Below are positions 7,077 through 14,576 of a DNA stretch of 35,110 bases, piece by piece (position 1 is the first letter of the stretch; each line of letters opens with the position of its first letter). The stretch lies in assembly GCA_021199235.1 (NCBI GenBank), contig JAJQIL010000007.1, forward strand, positions 1 through 35,110. The letters are read 5' to 3'. Source of the DNA: Lachnospiraceae bacterium. GTDB lineage: Bacteria > Bacillota > Clostridia > Lachnospirales > Lachnospiraceae. The translations under genes and the position numbers were made by a program. The notes below the pieces were generated by a model that had not been told where the DNA came from, made no database searches, and was given only the letters and a program-made list of their open reading frames with translations.

Positions 7077-8081
7077 ATGATTGGCGATAAAAAAGTACTG
7101 TTCAGCGGCATGCAGGCGACCGGCAACCTGACGCTCGGCAATTACCTCGGTGCTTTGAAGAACTGGGTATCTTTAAGTGACGAATATGAATGCTTTTATT
7201 CCGTGGTAGATATGCATTCCATCACGATCCGGCAGGATCCGGCCACACTCCGCAAGCGTGCGCGGGCACTTCTGACATTATACATTGCGGCAGGACTCGA
7301 TCCGGAAAAGAACTGCATCTACTATCAGTCCCACGTTTCCGGCCATGCGGAGCTTGCATGGATTCTGAACTGCTTTACTTACATGGGCGAGCTGAACCGC
7401 ATGACACAGTTCAAGGATAAAGCGGCAAAGCACGCAGACAATATCAATGCCGGCCTGTTTACTTATCCGGTGCTGATGGCGGCGGATATCCTGCTCTATC
7501 AGGCGGACGTGGTACCGGTCGGGATCGACCAGATGCAGCATCTCGAACTCACAAGAGATCTTGCGCAGCGGTTCAACGGAATATACGGCGATGTTTTCAC
7601 CATTCCGGAAGCCTATATCGGCAAGGTAGGCGCAAAGATCATGAGTCTTCAGGATCCTTCCAAAAAGATGAGCAAGTCAGATGAGAATCCGAACGGCAGC
7701 ATCTATCTGATGGATGACCCGGACACCATTCGCCGCAAGTGTAAGCGCGCGGTCACGGATTCTCTCGGGGAATTCCGGTACAGCGACGAGCAGCCGGGTC
7801 TGCACAACCTGATCGATATTTTCTGTGCCTGCACGAACCGGACGCCTGAGGATGTCGTAGCCGAATTCTCAGGAAGCGGTTACGGACAGTTCAAGGAAGC
7901 AGTCGGCGAAGCGGTCGTCAGTGTCCTCGATCCGCTTCAGAAGCGTGTAGCAGAGCTGGAAAAAGATAAATCCTACATTGACAGCGTGATCAAAAACAAT
8001 GCGGAGAAAGCAAATTATTACGCTCAGAAGACTCTTCGCAAGGTACAGAAAAAAGTCGGATTCCCTGAAAAAATCCGCTGA
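7077..8081 (+). CDS. trpS: Tryptophan--tRNA ligase
   Basis: A 334-residue class Ic aminoacyl-tRNA synthetase that charges tRNA-Trp in the cytoplasm. The HIGH-type nucleotide site is TGNLTLGNYLGA (about residues 15-26) and the KMSKS loop is intact at 197-201 in DPSKKMSKSDEN. The tryptophan-pocket region with MAADILLYQADVVPVGIDQ and HLELTRDLA is typical of bacterial TrpS. Length is normal. The start ATG follows AGGAGG with a nine-base gap. It has its own promoter after aroC, and the 3' side carries two strong stem-loops before a convergent gene. Nothing suggests the auxiliary, stress-type TrpS paralogue, but this cannot be excluded from one copy. Confidence 0.96.
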   Translation: MIGDKKVLFSGMQATGNLTLGNYLGALKNWVSLSDEYECFYSVVDMHSITIRQDPATLRKRARALLTLYIAAGLDPEKNCIYYQSHVSGHAELAWILNCFTYMGELNRMTQFKDKAAKHADNINAGLFTYPVLMAADILLYQADVVPVGIDQMQHLELTRDLAQRFNGIYGDVFTIPEAYIGKVGAKIMSLQDPSKKMSKSDENPNGSIYLMDDPDTIRRKCKRAVTDSLGEFRYSDEQPGLHNLIDIFCACTNRTPEDVVAEFSGSGYGQFKEAVGEAVVSVLDPLQKRVAELEKDKSYIDSVIKNNAEKANYYAQKTLRKVQKKVGFPEKIR

Positions 8082-8097
8082 AATGTTCTAAGAAAAT

Positions 8098-8129
8098 CGA
8101 GTAGGAGGCGTCTTGACGGCTCCTGCTCG
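8098..8129 (+). terminator. Stem-loop after trpS
   Basis: Arms 8098-8111 and 8116-8129 pair with one G-U wobble and one mismatch around loop CTTG, 16 nt after the trpS stop. There is no U-tract, so termination is only a guess; it may protect the 3' end. Confidence 0.4.
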
Positions 8130-8131
8130 CC

Positions 8132-8182
8132 GCGCGGGGCGTGTGCAGCGCAAGCTGCTAATTTCTTTACACGCCCCTGCGC
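8132..8182 (+). other. Structured element with GNRA-type loop
   Basis: GGGGCGTGT (8136-8144) pairs with ACACGCCCC (8169-8177), extended by GCGC (8132-8135) with GCGC (8179-8182). Inside, GCAGC (8145-8149) and GCTGC (8154-8158) close a GCAA tetraloop, followed by an unpaired TAATTTCTTT on the 3' side. It may be RNA structure or a repeated DNA element; no protein frame explains it. Confidence 0.45.
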
Positions 8183-8244
8183 ATAATCAATCAGCGCCGT
8201 CCAGTTACGAAAAAGTACTTCGCATGGGCGGCGCCATCAGTCTG

Positions 8245-9465
8245 CTATTTTGTTTTCAGTTTCTGATATATCTCAAGCAGCCGCCGCATATCCGGCGGCA
8301 TTTTGCTTTCAAAGACAAGAGGCTCTCCTGTGATGGGATGCGCAAATGTAAGCCGGTGCGCATGCAGCATCTGACGCGGCACGAATTCGCAGACCGAATC
8401 CGGGTTGTAAAGAAAATCTCCCGGCAGCGGATGACCGATGGACTTCATGTGGACGCGGATCTGATGCGTTCTCCCGGTTTCCAGATGAACGTTTGCCAGA
8501 GACATTTCCTTCGAAGCACATCCTGCTGCCCCCGCATCAGACTGAAGTCCGGACAGATTCCTGCTTTGAAAAAACTCTTCATATATCTCATCCGGCATTT
8601 GATACACACCCAGTCTCTGATAATGCGTCACTGCCCGCTCCCCGTGTTCATAATCCACACACCGCATCAGAGGCGAATCCTGCCATCTGGCAATCGGTGC
8701 GTCGATTGACCCTTCTTCCGGCAGGATGCCTTCTGTGACTGCCAGATATTCCCTGTGTACCTGTCTTTTCGATGATTGTGAAGAAAGGATTGCGCCGCTT
8801 AAAGCGTTCTTTGCAATCAGCACCAACCCGGTCGTATCGCGGTCAAGCCGGGTAATGCAGCGAAATACAAACCGCCGTTCCTGTTCGGCATAGTAATACA
8901 TCACCGCATTCGCCAGCGTATTCTCATGGTTTCCCATCGATGGATGTACCGGCATATTACAGGGTTTATCCACGACCAGCACATCCTCGTCCTCATAGAC
9001 GATGGATAATGGCAGAGGAACCGCGCTGATTTGATCCGAATTTTCCGTCTCTTCCACCCGGACAGTAACCACATCCCCTGTATTTAACGGCTGGTTCGCG
9101 TAAGCCCATTCCCCGTTTTTCAGAATCCCGTGATCCGTACGTTTCAGATGTGTGAGAACATGATGTGAGCAGCCCTTTTCCCGAAGAAACTGTTCGATCG
9201 TAAGCTGCTGTCCGCGGTTTCTGTTCTTGCGCTCCTGTATACAGCTGTCCTGTTCCTGCGCCGGTTTGACGCTGATACCGTCCGCCTTCTGCACAGTCCA
9301 GGATACCGTCCTTACCGTGGAAGCCGCATAATCCATTGTTCTTATGGCTGCGTCCGCGCGTTCCATCCTTTCTCCAGGCATAGTTCCGGTCGCATCTGTT
9401 TCTGCAGCTGTTTCAATATTTGTTTTCTCATCTGTTTTCTTATCTGTTTCTACATCTTTGATCAC
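8245..9465 (-). CDS. RluA-family 23S rRNA/tRNA pseudouridine synthase
   Basis: Predicted to isomerise specific uridines in rRNA or tRNA to pseudouridine. The catalytic segment is RCITRLDRDTTGLVLIAK, where the second Asp of RLDRDT is the family nucleophile. Other conserved parts are YEDEDVLVVDKPCNMPVHPS, the HREYLAV strand, and LETGRTHQIRVHM plus HAHRLTFAHP near the end. An S4-like segment (about 85-135, EQFLREKGCSHHVLTHLKR) precedes the catalytic domain. The first roughly 80 residues are a Lys/Asp/Glu/Thr-rich extension not seen in typical family members. The GTG start at 9465 overlaps the TGA stop of the flavin-reductase-like gene by four bases, suggesting coupling. An ATG at 9366 with GGAG upstream is an alternative start that would remove 33 residues. 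The exact target uridine (RluB/C/D-like) is unassigned. Confidence 0.88.
   Translation of the reverse strand: MIKDVETDKKTDEKTNIETAAETDATGTMPGERMERADAAIRTMDYAASTVRTVSWTVQKADGISVKPAQEQDSCIQERKNRNRGQQLTIEQFLREKGCSHHVLTHLKRTDHGILKNGEWAYANQPLNTGDVVTVRVEETENSDQISAVPLPLSIVYEDEDVLVVDKPCNMPVHPSMGNHENTLANAVMYYYAEQERRFVFRCITRLDRDTTGLVLIAKNALSGAILSSQSSKRQVHREYLAVTEGILPEEGSIDAPIARWQDSPLMRCVDYEHGERAVTHYQRLGVYQMPDEIYEEFFQSRNLSGLQSDAGAAGCASKEMSLANVHLETGRTHQIRVHMKSIGHPLPGDFLYNPDSVCEFVPRQMLHAHRLTFAHPITGEPLVFESKMPPDMRRLLEIYQKLKTK
9419..9454. repeat. Degenerate 12-bp tandem repeat at the 5' end of the pseudouridine synthase gene
   Basis: Three approximate 12-bp units of the form TCTGTTTTCTTA are seen on the plus strand. 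Read as protein they encode a low-complexity DKKTDEK-like stretch. The copy number preserves the frame. Confidence 0.4.
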
Positions 9466-9971
9466 TGTTCTTTCACAAGCACCTTTTCGATCTCACAGAT
9501 ATAAAGAGTGTGATAATCCTTCTGCGGATAGCAGTCCTCTTCTGTTTTTTTATCCAGAAACGCTTCCGGATCGTATGGCTGCGCAAACAGCTTGCGGCAG
9601 ATCATGCTGAGTCTTGCTTCCTCAAAATATGGCGTCTCTCCATCCTTTACCACAGTCAGGCCGGTCTTTGCAATCTTATCCTCGTCGCGTCCGGAAACAG
9701 AACCCAGATATCCATATTGCTTCTTGTACCCGTCCGGCAGCACCGAGATGGACAACGTTTCCGAACTGTCGATAAATTCCTTTGTGTAGCGCTGCGGGCG
9801 GATCACAAGAAAAGCCACATTTTTCCCCCACATAACGCCGAGTCCGCCCCAGGAAGCGGTCATCGTATTGCACGTACCGTCCGGTTTCCCAGCCGTGACA
9901 AGAAGCCACTGCTTTCCGATCAGGTCAAATACATTTTCATTCAGTTCCGTTGGTTTGATTTCCTGAAACAT
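9462..9971 (-). CDS. Flavin reductase-like (FMN-binding split-barrel) protein
   Basis: A 169-residue protein resembling the flavin reductase-like / split-barrel FMN-binding family. It begins with a short helix (LNENVFDLIGKQWLLVTAG), then NTMTASWGGLGVMWGKNVAFLVIRPQRYT, the hallmark of this fold in which TASW and the RPQRYT strand line the flavin phosphate, and ends with a C-terminal strand HTLYICEIEKVL. These proteins bind FMN and often reduce flavins or act on unknown electron acceptors. I chose the ATG at 9971 because GGAGG lies seven bases upstream; the ATG at 9986 falls within the probable ribosome site and very near the transcription start implied by a TATAAT at 10000-9995. The stop overlaps the GTG start of the downstream pseudouridine synthase, so both are likely co-translated, although the two activities have no obvious biochemical link. 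Confidence 0.8.
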   Translation of the reverse strand: MFQEIKPTELNENVFDLIGKQWLLVTAGKPDGTCNTMTASWGGLGVMWGKNVAFLVIRPQRYTKEFIDSSETLSISVLPDGYKKQYGYLGSVSGRDEDKIAKTGLTVVKDGETPYFEEARLSMICRKLFAQPYDPEAFLDKKTEEDCYPQKDYHTLYICEIEKVLVKEQ

Positions 9972-10142
9972 CGTATCATCCTCCATTTTCCAGCATTATA
10001 TTCCATCATCTGTCTGTAAATCATCCGATCCGCTGCTTCTTCAATATGAACGCAGCGTTTCACCGATTGTTTTTATTGTATCGCAACCGTTTTCCCGTTG
10101 CAACCGGTTTTTTCTTCTGTTCTGAACTGTTAACAAATTTAC

Positions 10143-10170
10143 TTGCAATCCGAATAAGATGTGTTAGAAT
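10143..10170 (+). promoter_or_regulatory. Sigma-A promoter of the eda-lactonase pair
   Basis: TTGCAA (10143-10148), a 16-nt spacer and TAGAAT (10165-10170), about 60 bp before the eda start codon. The region before it (10020-10140) holds a T-rich stretch and an AACCG...CGGTT pair but nothing else I can name. Confidence 0.5.
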
Positions 10171-10230
10171 AAATTCAGATAAATACCGTAAACATCAACA
10201 ACAAAAAAATCAAAAAGGAGAACTTTTCAT

Positions 10231-10872
10231 ATGGCTGAGGAAATGAGCAGTAAAATTCAGGAAATGGGCGTTGTTCCGGTCGTTGTGCTGGAGGATGCCA
10301 AAGATGCAGAGCCTCTGGCTAAGGCGCTTTGTGAAGGCGGGCTTCCGTGCGCAGAGGTGACCTTCCGCACTGCGGCGGCTGAGGAAAGCATCCGCCTCAT
10401 GGCGCAGGCATATCCGGAGATGCTTGTCGGTGCAGGCACTGTACTCACGACAGAGCAGGTCGACCGCGCGGTTGCGGCGGGCGCAAAATTTATCGTAAGC
10501 CCCGGCTTTGATCCGGAGATTGTTGATTACTGCCTTGAGAAACAGATTCCGGTATTTCCTGGCTGCGTGACTCCTTCCGAGGTTGCGCAGGCTGTAAAAC
10601 GCGGACTGAAGGTTGTAAAGTTTTTCCCTGCAGAGTCATTCGGCGGCGTAAATACTGTCAAGGCTCTCTCTGCCCCCTATGTCGGACTGAAGTTCATGCC
10701 GACAGGCGGAGTAAATGCAGGTAATTTAAAGAATTATCTCACCTGCCCGGCCATCATCGCCTGCGGCGGCAGCTGGATGGTAAAAGGCTCCCTGGTCAAA
10801 GAAGGGAAGTTCGATGAGATCCGCAGCATGACTGCAGAAGCAGTTGCACTCGTAAAAGAGATCCGCGCCTGA
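10231..10872 (+). CDS. eda: KDPG/KHG (2-dehydro-3-deoxy-phosphogluconate) aldolase
   Basis: A 213-residue class I aldolase that splits 2-keto-3-deoxy-6-phosphogluconate into pyruvate and glyceraldehyde-3-phosphate, used in the Entner-Doudoroff route and in uronate or sugar-acid breakdown. The Schiff-base lysine is Lys130 in KVVKFFPAE, the general acid-base glutamate is Glu42 in AEVTFRT, and the phosphate loop PTGGVNAGN is intact; the numbering agrees with E. coli Eda (Glu45, Lys133). The start has AAGGAG about ten bases upstream. The lactonase gene follows after 46 bp and probably shares the transcript. No KDG kinase or dehydratase lies nearby, so the upstream source of substrate in this organism is not visible here. 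Confidence 0.93.
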   Translation: MAEEMSSKIQEMGVVPVVVLEDAKDAEPLAKALCEGGLPCAEVTFRTAAAEESIRLMAQAYPEMLVGAGTVLTTEQVDRAVAAGAKFIVSPGFDPEIVDYCLEKQIPVFPGCVTPSEVAQAVKRGLKVVKFFPAESFGGVNTVKALSAPYVGLKFMPTGGVNAGNLKNYLTCPAIIACGGSWMVKGSLVKEGKFDEIRSMTAEAVALVKEIRA

Positions 10873-10918
10873 ATTTTCAGCAAAGAATCCGCAGGGCATA
10901 AGAAGGAGGACCACTGCA

Positions 10919-11980
10919 ATGGCAGAGCAGGAAAAATATGTGGCATACGTTGGCACTTACACACATGGAAGCAGTATCGGTATCCATATTTATGATCTGG
11001 ACGTGGAAGCCGGTTATATGACAGAACGGGAGGTCATCCCGGTCAACAACGCGTCCCATATGACCAAATCTTACAATGGACAATACCTCTACTCCATCGC
11101 TGATGAAGGCGTGGAGGTGCTGAAAATCCTGCCGGACGGCGGGCTCTCTTCCATCAATAAAGTCGGCATAGACGGAATGCGCGGCTGCTATCTTTCCGCG
11201 GATCGTTCCGGCAAATTCTTATTTGTCGGCGGCTACCATGACGCAAAGGTTACCGTCGTTCACACGCATAAGACCGGCCGCCTGGGTTCCGTTATGGACG
11301 GTGTATTTCACAAAGGACTTGGACTCGGCAGCGTCGCGGGACGCAATTTTCTCCCGCACGTCACCTGCGTGATCCCTACGCCGGACAATAAATACCTCTG
11401 TGCGGTGGACAACGGCATTGATCAGGTAAAGATCTATGATGTCAACGCAAAGACCGGTAAGCTCAAGCTCTTTGATATTCTGCGGTGCAAACTGGATTCC
11501 GGTCCGCGGCTTCTGTCCTTCAGCAAGGATGGACGTTTTGCGTACATTAATTGCGATCTGACCAATGAGATCTGCGTATACCGCTATGACGGTTCCGGAA
11601 AATCCCCGGAGTTCGAACTGCTTCAGACCGTTTCCTGTCTTCGCGACACGACTTCACGAGGCAGCGCGTCCTGCGGCATGAAAATTGCGCCGAGCGGCAA
11701 ATATCTCTATACATCCAACGCAGGCGAGAACACCGTAGCCGTATTTTCCATCGATCAGGAGACCGGACTGCTGACTATGCTCTGCTGTCTGCCAATCAGT
11801 GGCGAGTACCCTAAGGATCTGGATGTGTTCCCGGGAGAACGCACGCTTGTCGTTCTCAATCACGAGACCAATGAGATCCGCTTTTTCACTATTGATTACG
11901 AGAAAAAACTGCTCGTCATGAAAGGACGGCCGCTGCAGATCGATACGCCAAACTGTATTCTTATTTCCAAAGTGGAATAG
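10919..11980 (+). CDS. Lactonase-family seven-bladed beta-propeller protein
   Basis: A 353-residue protein of the lactonase/cycloisomerase family typified by the YbhE-type 6-phosphogluconolactonase, which hydrolyses 6-phosphogluconolactone to 6-phosphogluconate. Propeller repeats are visible as YVGTYTHGSSIGIHIYDLD at the start and recurrent strand pairs such as KFLFVGGYHDAKVTVV, PDNKYLCAVDNGIDQVKIYDV, GRFAYINCDLTNEICVY, and GKYLYTSNAGENTVAVFSI. The HVTCVIPTPD segment resembles the conserved catalytic-face histidine region of the family. Start codon preceded by AAGGAGG. Placement behind eda suggests a sugar-acid pathway in which the lactonase makes a product that leads to KDPG, but substrate is inferred only. 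A strong terminator follows, closing a two-gene unit. Confidence 0.82.
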   Translation: MAEQEKYVAYVGTYTHGSSIGIHIYDLDVEAGYMTEREVIPVNNASHMTKSYNGQYLYSIADEGVEVLKILPDGGLSSINKVGIDGMRGCYLSADRSGKFLFVGGYHDAKVTVVHTHKTGRLGSVMDGVFHKGLGLGSVAGRNFLPHVTCVIPTPDNKYLCAVDNGIDQVKIYDVNAKTGKLKLFDILRCKLDSGPRLLSFSKDGRFAYINCDLTNEICVYRYDGSGKSPEFELLQTVSCLRDTTSRGSASCGMKIAPSGKYLYTSNAGENTVAVFSIDQETGLLTMLCCLPISGEYPKDLDVFPGERTLVVLNHETNEIRFFTIDYEKKLLVMKGRPLQIDTPNCILISKVE

Positions 11981-12048
11981 ACAGTCGGCGGATCCCCCAT
12001 AAACGAACAGGAGGCGGTAACCGGCCGCTGTCCTCTCACAACAAAAGT

Positions 12049-12081
12049 CACGCATTCTTTTATGGCAATGCGTGGCTTTTT
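12049..12081 (+). terminator. Intrinsic terminator of the eda-lactonase unit
   Basis: CACGCATT (12049-12056) pairs with AATGCGTG (12067-12074) around a 10-nt loop, followed by GCTTTTT. Classic plus-strand form. Confidence 0.85.
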
Positions 12082-12152
12082 ATGCGCGGTTTTTATGCGC
12101 AAATGATTCTGACTCCGCTCCTGCCTGATTGTAAATCATAATCACACAATCC

Positions 12153-13028
12153 TCAAAGCACTTCGTTCATACTTCCAGTCCGGTACCCGCGAAGGTCCAG
12201 CGTCACATAGGTAAAGCCGAACGACTGCAGCTTTGTATAGATCAGCTCCCGCAATTGTTCCTTCATCAGCCTTTCAAAATCCTGCGGCAGAATCTCAATT
12301 CTGGCAATTTTCCCATGGATCCGCACACGTACCTGGCAAAAGCCAAGATCAATCAGCAGCTGTTCCGCCTTATCGATCATGGCCAGCTTCTCTTCACTGA
12401 TCGTCTCTCCGTACGGGAAGCGGCTGGCCAGGCAGGCAAAGGACGGTTTATCCCAGGTCGGCAGTCCCAAATCTTTCGATAGAATCCGGATATCCGATTT
12501 TGTCAGATTGGCCAGACGCAGCGGACTTTTGATCCCCAGCTCACGGATTGCCTGCAGACCCGGCCGATAGTCGCCAAGGTCATCCAGATTGGAGCCTTCT
12601 ACTACCTCACTGATGCCATTTTCCCGTGCGATCTTCTGCATGGACTCAAATAATTCATGCTTGCACAGATAACATCGATTCTTCGGGTTCTCTCTGAAGC
12701 CCTCGATGTTCAGTTCATCCGTCTCGCAGATGATCTGACGGATGCCATTCTCCTCACAAAAGGCAACCGCTTCCTGCAGCTCCCGCGCCGGGAACGAGCA
12801 TGATTTCGCTGTGATGGCAATTGCCTTTTCTCCCAGCACATCGAATGCCGTTTTCAGCAAAAAGGTGGAATCGACGCCGCCGGAAAATGCTACCGCGGCA
12901 CTGCCGAAGCCCTCTAATATCTGTTTCAGTTCCTGATATTTCTGTTCGAGTGATTCCATCTCTTCCAGAGATTTTTCTACTGTTCTCCCACTGCGGCCCT
13001 GTTCATCCGCTTTCTGAAATTGTTTCAT
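12153..13028 (-). CDS. larE: ATP-dependent sulfur transferase LarE-like (PP-loop)
   Basis: A 291-residue N-type PP-loop ATPase. LarE adenylates and inserts sulfur into pyridinium-3,5-biscarboxylic acid mononucleotide during synthesis of the nickel-pincer cofactor of lactate racemase. The P-loop SGGVDS is at 49-54. The diagnostic PSFACLASRFPYGE segment carries Cys199, which by spacing from the P-loop corresponds to the sacrificial cysteine of Lactobacillus LarE. In addition there is a CxxC (Cys119, Cys122) in NRCYLCKHELF. LarE proteins with extra cysteines can hold an iron-sulfur cluster and recycle sulfur, so this one may not be sacrificial (inference). The N-terminal ~25 residues are a charged extension. 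No larA, larB or larC is in this window. The start has AGAAGGA nine bases upstream. Confidence 0.85.
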   Translation of the reverse strand: MKQFQKADEQGRSGRTVEKSLEEMESLEQKYQELKQILEGFGSAAVAFSGGVDSTFLLKTAFDVLGEKAIAITAKSCSFPARELQEAVAFCEENGIRQIICETDELNIEGFRENPKNRCYLCKHELFESMQKIARENGISEVVEGSNLDDLGDYRPGLQAIRELGIKSPLRLANLTKSDIRILSKDLGLPTWDKPSFACLASRFPYGETISEEKLAMIDKAEQLLIDLGFCQVRVRIHGKIARIEILPQDFERLMKEQLRELIYTKLQSFGFTYVTLDLRGYRTGSMNEVL

Positions 13029-13065
13029 ATATTCTGTCCTTCTTTCTATATTTATATGAGCATAA

Positions 13066-13092
13066 GTAACTGTGAAGATTCTAAACAGTTAC
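13066..13092. repeat. GTAACTGT/ACAGTTAC inverted repeat upstream of larE
   Basis: Perfect 8-bp arms GTAACTGT (13066-13073) and ACAGTTAC (13085-13092), 11-nt centre. It lies in the larE leader or promoter region and between divergent larE and AI-2E genes. Confidence 0.6.
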
Positions 13093-13184
13093 AGGCATAC
13101 TATCACATATTTGAATACAAAAAGCAATCAGTTTCTTTCCTGTTACGCCTGCTCAACTTTTTGCCGCATCAGCAGGAAAACTCA

Positions 13185-13213
13185 TTGCAATCCTAAAATC
13201 CATGCGTTATAAT
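13185..13213 (+). promoter_or_regulatory. Sigma-A promoter of the AI-2E-luxS operon
   Basis: TTGCAA (13185-13190), a 17-nt spacer and consensus TATAAT (13208-13213), 28 bp before the AI-2E start codon. Confidence 0.75.
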
Positions 13214-13241
13214 CACTGCGGAAAGGATCGGAACTGCTTTT

Positions 13242-14576
13242 ATGAAAAACACCTGGAAAAATGCGATTGTCTGGTGCAGCACCATATTTCTGACACTGGC
13301 TGCTGTGATTGCTTTTTATTTTGTATTGCAAAACGGATCCTCTATTATAAAAGGGATCAATTCCATGTTAAGCGCGCTGGCTTCTATCTGGCTTGGCCTG
13401 GGTTTTGCCTATGTGCTGGATCCGATCATAGTATCCGGCGAAAGAGTTCTCAGAAAACATAACGTGGGCAAGACAGCGTCACGTGTTCTGACGCTCGCCG
13501 CGGTGCTGGCTCTGATCGCTCTGCTTATATTTCTGATCTGCAGCCGCCTGATTCCGCGCCTTTTTGAGACGATCAACGGCCTTCTTGGCGATCTTCCGGC
13601 CATGCAGAAGACCTTCAACAGCTATCTGGACAGAGTCAATGAATGGAATCCTGAAGTTTACAACTATATCATCAATGCGATCAATTATGCTACGGACTGG
13701 GTGAACACCAATCTGGACAAAACGTTCAATACGATCACGCAGAGCTTTATCAGCTTTATCTCCGGGATTGTAAATATCTTTGTCGCACTGATCGTCCTTG
13801 TATACGCGCAGATGTCGAAGGAGCGCTTTATCGGACAGGCCAAGAAGCTGCTGTATGCCGTCTGTCATCACCGCAAGGCCGCCACCTGGATCCTGGATGT
13901 TGCCAGACAGGCAAACCTGATCTTCAGCGGATTTATCACCGGCAAGATCATTGATTCCGCGATCGTCGGCGTGATCTGCTTTATCTGCCTGTCGTTCCTC
14001 AATATTCCGTATGTACTGCTGATCAGTGTCGTCATCGGCGTCACCAACATTATCCCGGTATTCGGACCGTTCATCGGCGCGATCCCCTGCACGATCCTGC
14101 TGCTGTTCGTACAGCCCTGGGAAGGGCTGGTGTTTATGATCTTCATTCTGATCCTGCAGCAGATTGACGGGAATATCATCGGTCCGAGGATCCTTGGCAA
14201 TTCGACCGGTGTATCCGCGTTCTGGGTCATTGTCTCGATCCTGATCTTCAGCCATATTCTCGGCGTGGTGGGGATGATCGTCGGAGTTCCGATTTTTGCC
14301 ACGATTTACTACATCATCAAGCGGATTGCGGAAGCCGAGCTGGCCAGCCAGAATCTGCCCACAGATTCCATGGCGTATGTATCTGTCGATCACATTGATG
14401 AGAACAACCAGCTGGTCTATCTGTCCGACGATGCCCCCCGGAAAAAGACGATCGCGCAGAGACGCTCTCCGAAGGAAGTCTGGCGGGATACCAGGATCAC
14501 CGCCGCCGCTCTGAAATCATTCTGTGAAAGAAAGTACAACGATTTGAAAAACCGAAAGGAAGGACAGGATAAATGA
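13242..14576 (+). CDS. AI-2E family transporter (putative AI-2 exporter)
   Basis: A 444-residue membrane protein of the AI-2E (formerly UPF0118/PerM) family, with two N-terminal helices, two more around 70-90, a soluble central segment (about 95-165, ETINGLLGDLPAMQKTFNSY), and a C-terminal four-helix bundle carrying the family signature VTNIIPVFGPFIGAIP and LQQIDGNIIGPRILG. The family includes E. coli TqsA, reported to export autoinducer-2, while other members are Na+/H+ antiporters. The final ~70 residues form a charged cytoplasmic tail. The start follows AAGGA. Its last codons overlap the luxS ATG by four bases, so the transporter and AI-2 synthase are translationally coupled. That context favours an AI-2-related role over ion transport, but this is inference. 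Confidence 0.88.
   Translation: MKNTWKNAIVWCSTIFLTLAAVIAFYFVLQNGSSIIKGINSMLSALASIWLGLGFAYVLDPIIVSGERVLRKHNVGKTASRVLTLAAVLALIALLIFLICSRLIPRLFETINGLLGDLPAMQKTFNSYLDRVNEWNPEVYNYIINAINYATDWVNTNLDKTFNTITQSFISFISGIVNIFVALIVLVYAQMSKERFIGQAKKLLYAVCHHRKAATWILDVARQANLIFSGFITGKIIDSAIVGVICFICLSFLNIPYVLLISVVIGVTNIIPVFGPFIGAIPCTILLLFVQPWEGLVFMIFILILQQIDGNIIGPRILGNSTGVSAFWVIVSILIFSHILGVVGMIVGVPIFATIYYIIKRIAEAELASQNLPTDSMAYVSVDHIDENNQLVYLSDDAPRKKTIAQRRSPKEVWRDTRITAAALKSFCERKYNDLKNRKEGQDK

Noticed and set aside
10085-10114. Terminator-like AACCG...CGGTT with T-run near 10105
   Set aside because: Only a 5-bp stem with a long loop, and no plus-strand gene ends upstream of it.
13479-14393. Long minus-strand open frame (304 codons) opposite the AI-2E gene
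   Set aside because: It is an antisense shadow, with repetitive charged composition, no ribosome site and no family resemblance, while the plus-strand frame is a clear membrane transporter.
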